This document shows, in pieces, positions 61,790 to 64,000 of a stretch of 64,000 bases of DNA. The stretch comes from JBEVOS01 sp964563395 (GTDB lineage: Bacteria; Pseudomonadota; Alphaproteobacteria; Caulobacterales; Aquidulcibacteraceae): contig CAZLWK010000013.1 in the NCBI GenBank assembly GCA_964563395.1, forward strand, positions 1 to 64,000, in the 5' to 3' direction. The notes beneath the pieces are model-generated. The model did no database searches. It worked only from the letters and a program-made list of their open reading frames with translations, and had not been told where the DNA came from. A program made the position numbers and the translations under genes. How positions within the stretch are numbered: position 1 is the stretch's first letter; the number at the start of each line of letters is the position of its first letter.

Positions 61790-62047
61790 TCACGCGTCCG
61801 CGTAGAATTCGTGCACGTCGGCGGCGTCGGTGACCGTGATGCAGAGACGGTCGCCCTCGATGGTGATCTCGCCGCGGGCGATGGGATAATTGTTGGCGAG
61901 GATCCACAATTGGTCGTTCTCGCCCGTATCGAGCGGTATCACGGCGCCGCGTCCCATCCGCAGCAATTGGTGCATCGGCATGCGCGTGCGCCCGAGCACG
62001 ACGGCGAGCTCGATGGAGACTCTATGGACCTGCGTGGTGTCGCTCAT
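61790..62047 (-). CDS. Stand-alone FliN/SPOA-like protein
   Basis: An 85-residue protein that is just an SPOA (FliN C-terminal) domain: VHRVSIELAVVLGRTRMPMH, LLRMGRGAVIPLDTG and ANNYPIARGEITIEGDRLCI. These are C-ring subunits of the flagellar switch. There are no other flagellar genes nearby, so it may be a solitary fliN or a variant. Its start overlaps the end of a 38-codon ORF by four bases (ATGA). Confidence 0.85.
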   Translation of the reverse strand: MSDTTQVHRVSIELAVVLGRTRMPMHQLLRMGRGAVIPLDTGENDQLWILANNYPIARGEITIEGDRLCITVTDAADVHEFYADA

Positions 62048-62160
62048 GCGCCCAGGCGCTCCAACAGCCACAGGAGCGGCAGCGCCGCGATTCCGATCAG
62101 GATCGGCGCCGGCCCCGCCTTCAGGCGCGGGCGAAACCGCTGCGCTCTTTGCACGCCCAT
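62044..62160 (-). CDS. 38-residue single-pass membrane peptide, coupled to FliN-like gene
   Basis: ATG at 62160 with GGAG seven bases ahead. The peptide has a basic N-terminus (MGVQRAQRFRPRLKAG) and a hydrophobic segment (APILIGIAALPLLWLLERLG). Its TGA overlaps the FliN-like ATG (ATGA). No recognised family. Coupling and a good ribosome binding site argue that it is real, in a region too short for most gene finders. Confidence 0.6.
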   Translation of the reverse strand: MGVQRAQRFRPRLKAGPAPILIGIAALPLLWLLERLGA

Positions 62161-62210
62161 CCGGAATCTCCATGTTCGCCAGCAGGACATGCCGAAAGGG
62201 TAAAGGCCGC

Positions 62211-62891
62211 GTGAACGTCCCTCCTGGAACTGCGCCGATCGGCTGGGCCGTATCGCCCGGGCCGACCGCCTATGAGCCGGCTGTGGCGGCCATGGAGCGG
62301 CGCGCGGCGGCGATCCGCGAGGGCGCGGCGGGAGAGCTGGTTTGGCTTGTGGAGCATCCCCCGCTCTATTCGGCGGGCGTAAGCGCGAAGGCGCAGGATC
62401 TCCTCGATCCGCGCTTTCCCGTGCATCGCAGCGGGCGCGGCGGACAATTCACTTATCATGGCCCCGGCCAGCGCGTCGCTTACGTCATGCTCGACGTCGC
62501 CGCGCGCGGGCGCGACGTGCGCGGCTTCGTGGCCGATCTCGAACGCTGGCTGATCGGCGCGCTCGCGCGGTTCAATGTCGAGGCTGAAACGCGCGAAGGC
62601 CGCGTGGGCGTGTGGGTCACGCGCGCGGGCGCGGGCTGGCGACGCGAGGACAAGATCGCCGCGATCGGCGTGAAGCTGAAGCGCTGGGTCAGCTATCATG
62701 GCGTGGCGCTCAACGTTGAGCCGGACCTCACGCATTTCGATGGCATCGTGCCGTGCGGCGTGCGCGATGCGGGCGTGACGAGCCTTGTCGATCTCGGCCT
62801 GCCGGTGACGATGGCGGACGCGGACGGCGCGCTGCGCGGCGCCTTTCACGACGTCTTCGGCCCGACCATAGACGCGCCCGCGCCTCTTTGA
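62211..62891 (+). CDS. lipB: Octanoyltransferase LipB
   Basis: A GTG start with AAAGG nearby is chosen; an ATG at 62172 is the alternative. The 226-residue protein has RGGQFTYHGPGQRVAYVMLD, then KIAAIGVKLKRWVSYHGVAL with the catalytic Lys, and GIVPCGVRDAGVTSLVDLGL with the acyl-binding Cys. It moves octanoyl from ACP to lipoyl domains. WLVEHPPLYSAGVSAK at the N-terminus is typical. Confidence 0.95.
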   Translation: MNVPPGTAPIGWAVSPGPTAYEPAVAAMERRAAAIREGAAGELVWLVEHPPLYSAGVSAKAQDLLDPRFPVHRSGRGGQFTYHGPGQRVAYVMLDVAARGRDVRGFVADLERWLIGALARFNVEAETREGRVGVWVTRAGAGWRREDKIAAIGVKLKRWVSYHGVALNVEPDLTHFDGIVPCGVRDAGVTSLVDLGLPVTMADADGALRGAFHDVFGPTIDAPAPL

Positions 62892-62894
62892 AGT

Positions 62895-63713
62895 TCAGAG
62901 GATCGTGATGCTCTTGGGATCGAAATCCGCCTTCGGATAGGCGGGATTCATGTCCTCCAACGTATCGCGCACGATCGTGGAGATGATGGCGTTGCGCCGC
63001 CACTTCTTGTCCGCCGGAACCACGCGCCAAGGCGCGTGGCGCGTGCTGCACTTGGTCAGCATCGTTTCGTAGGCGGCTTCGTATTCGTTCCAGAGCGCGC
63101 GATCCTCAAGATCGCCGGGATTGAATTTCCAATGCTTGGCCGGATCGTCGAGGCGTTCCTGAAGTCGCTCGCGCTGTTCGTCCTTCGAGATGTGCAGCAT
63201 GAATTTGAGAATGGTCACGCCATTCTCGGCCAGGTGCCGCTCGAACGCATTGATCTGGTCATAGCGCTTAGCCACGGCCTGCGCCGGAGCGAGGCCGCGC
63301 ACCTTGACCACCAGCACGTCCTCGTAATGCGAGCGATTGAAGACGCCGATCATGCCCTGCTTCGGCACGGCCTTGTGCACGCGCCAGAGATAATCATGCG
63401 AGAGCTCTTCCTCGCTCGGCTTGCCGAACGGCGTGACGCTCACGCCCAGCGGCCCGCAGGCGTTGAACACGCCGCGCACCGTCCCGTCCTTGCCCGACGT
63501 GTCGATGCCCTGCAGCACGACCAGAAGCGCGCGCGACCGCTCGGCGAACAACTTATCCTGCAGCGCATCGATGATGCGCGCATTCTCCGCCGTGACCGTC
63601 TCGGCCGCGTCGCGATCGGGAAAAATCCGATCGCATGTGCAATCGCGCGCAGCGAGATCGGCCTTATCGCCCGGTTTGACGAGGATATGGGCGTCGATCT
63701 CGCGCGGCTTCAT
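62895..63713 (-). CDS. ppk2: Polyphosphate kinase 2 family
   Basis: A 272-residue PPK2-type enzyme: Walker A GIDTSGKDGTVRGVF, lid GVSVTPFGKPSEEELSHDYL, Walker B VFNRSHYEDVLVVKVRG, and the C-terminal WRVVPADKKWRRNAIISTIV. It transfers phosphate between polyphosphate and nucleotides. The size and motifs fit the one-domain class; preferred nucleotide cannot be inferred. Confidence 0.93.
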   Translation of the reverse strand: MKPREIDAHILVKPGDKADLAARDCTCDRIFPDRDAAETVTAENARIIDALQDKLFAERSRALLVVLQGIDTSGKDGTVRGVFNACGPLGVSVTPFGKPSEEELSHDYLWRVHKAVPKQGMIGVFNRSHYEDVLVVKVRGLAPAQAVAKRYDQINAFERHLAENGVTILKFMLHISKDEQRERLQERLDDPAKHWKFNPGDLEDRALWNEYEAAYETMLTKCSTRHAPWRVVPADKKWRRNAIISTIVRDTLEDMNPAYPKADFDPKSITIL

Positions 63714-63721
63714 GCGCGCGC

Positions 63722-64000
63722 TTAGCTCGCGTAATATTCGACGACGAGGTTCGGCTCCATCTGCACCGCATAGGGCACATCGCCCAAATTCGGCACGCGG
63801 AGATACTTGGCGCTCATCGCCTTGGGATCGACCTCGATGTAATCGGGCGCGTCGCGTTCGCCCGACTGCAGCGCTTCGAGCACCAGCGCCATGTTGCGCG
63901 CCTTTTCACGCACCTCGACCACGTCGCCCGGCTTGACCAGGAAGGACGGGATCGTCACGCGGCGCCCGTTCACCGAGACGTGGCCGTGATTGACGAATTG
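63722..64000 (-). CDS. rpsD: 30S ribosomal protein S4, 5' end outside window
   Basis: The open frame runs off the window edge; 92 C-terminal residues are present. HGHVSVNGRRVTIPSFLVKPGD is the S4 RNA-binding domain, and the end NLVVEYYAS is the S4 C-terminus. S4 binds 16S rRNA early in 30S assembly. It lies eight bases upstream of ppk2 on the same strand. Confidence 0.96.
   Translation of the reverse strand, partial: QFVNHGHVSVNGRRVTIPSFLVKPGDVVEVREKARNMALVLEALQSGERDAPDYIEVDPKAMSAKYLRVPNLGDVPYAVQMEPNLVVEYYAS

Noticed and set aside
1..64000. CRISPR array or insertion sequence
   Set aside because: No regularly spaced repeats, no transposase frame and no inverted terminal repeats were seen.

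Overview
The window is GC-rich, densely coded chromosome from an alphaproteobacterium, most likely a stalked or dimorphic member of the Caulobacterales/Hyphomonadaceae group. The evidence is a PleC-like cell-cycle histidine kinase, an SpmX-like muramidase/polarity protein, a DUF2336 protein, the alphaproteobacterial gene order ccmI-ccmE-ccmF-ccmH-degP-response regulator-kinase-glnE, and a complete gene transfer agent (GTA) structural cluster of the Rhodobacter capsulatus (RcGTA) type. I see no insertion sequence, CRISPR array or integrase.

Layout. 1-5.3 kb: end of a malonyl-CoA synthetase-like gene, a sensor kinase, a lipoprotein dipeptidase, an entericidin-like peptide and two adjacent acyl-CoA dehydrogenases. 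5.4-11.5 kb: a conserved unknown, aminopeptidase N and the PleC-like kinase. 11.5-13.4 kb (minus strand): an operon of EF-hand protein, ECF sigma factor, membrane anti-sigma candidate and periplasmic Spy-like protein. 13.4-26.1 kb (minus strand): a 12.7 kb co-directional run starting with a PepSY protein and a PhoP/PhoQ-like pair, then cytochrome c maturation (ccmI, E, F, H), DegP, a second two-component pair and glnE. 26.2-27.1 kb: a J-domain chaperone with a TTG start.

27.1-40.3 kb (minus strand): the GTA cluster in canonical order from small and large terminase through portal, protease, capsid, connectors, tail tube, tail assembly, short tape measure, baseplate, hub, NlpC/P60 peptidase and the 1300-residue tip protein. 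Many genes overlap by 1-13 bases, as expected for translational coupling. A hairpin follows the capsid gene.

40.5-54.7 kb: a PBP1A-type enzyme, an Uup-like ABC-F ATPase, a PAN-domain protein, a DUF2336 protein, a short-chain dehydrogenase, a conserved unknown, a P1/DmpA-type peptidase, gamma-glutamyltransferase, an orphan histidine kinase, a cNMP-binding patatin phospholipase and a lipoprotein. 54.7-54.96 kb holds no long gene but a structured transcript candidate: a nested stem, a near-perfect Shine-Dalgarno, a 22-codon ORF that contains the complement of that Shine-Dalgarno, and a strong terminator. This is the best candidate for something undescribed.

54.96-64 kb: spmX, an epoxide-hydrolase-like enzyme, mgtE, a UPF0060 protein, tRNA-Leu(GAG), glyoxalase I, a proline-rich membrane protein, a family of three secreted beta-domain repeats in two genes, a stand-alone FliN-like SPOA protein coupled to a 38-residue membrane peptide, lipB, ppk2 and the 3' part of rpsD. 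Every functional call here is by reading of sequence motifs; no database search was possible.
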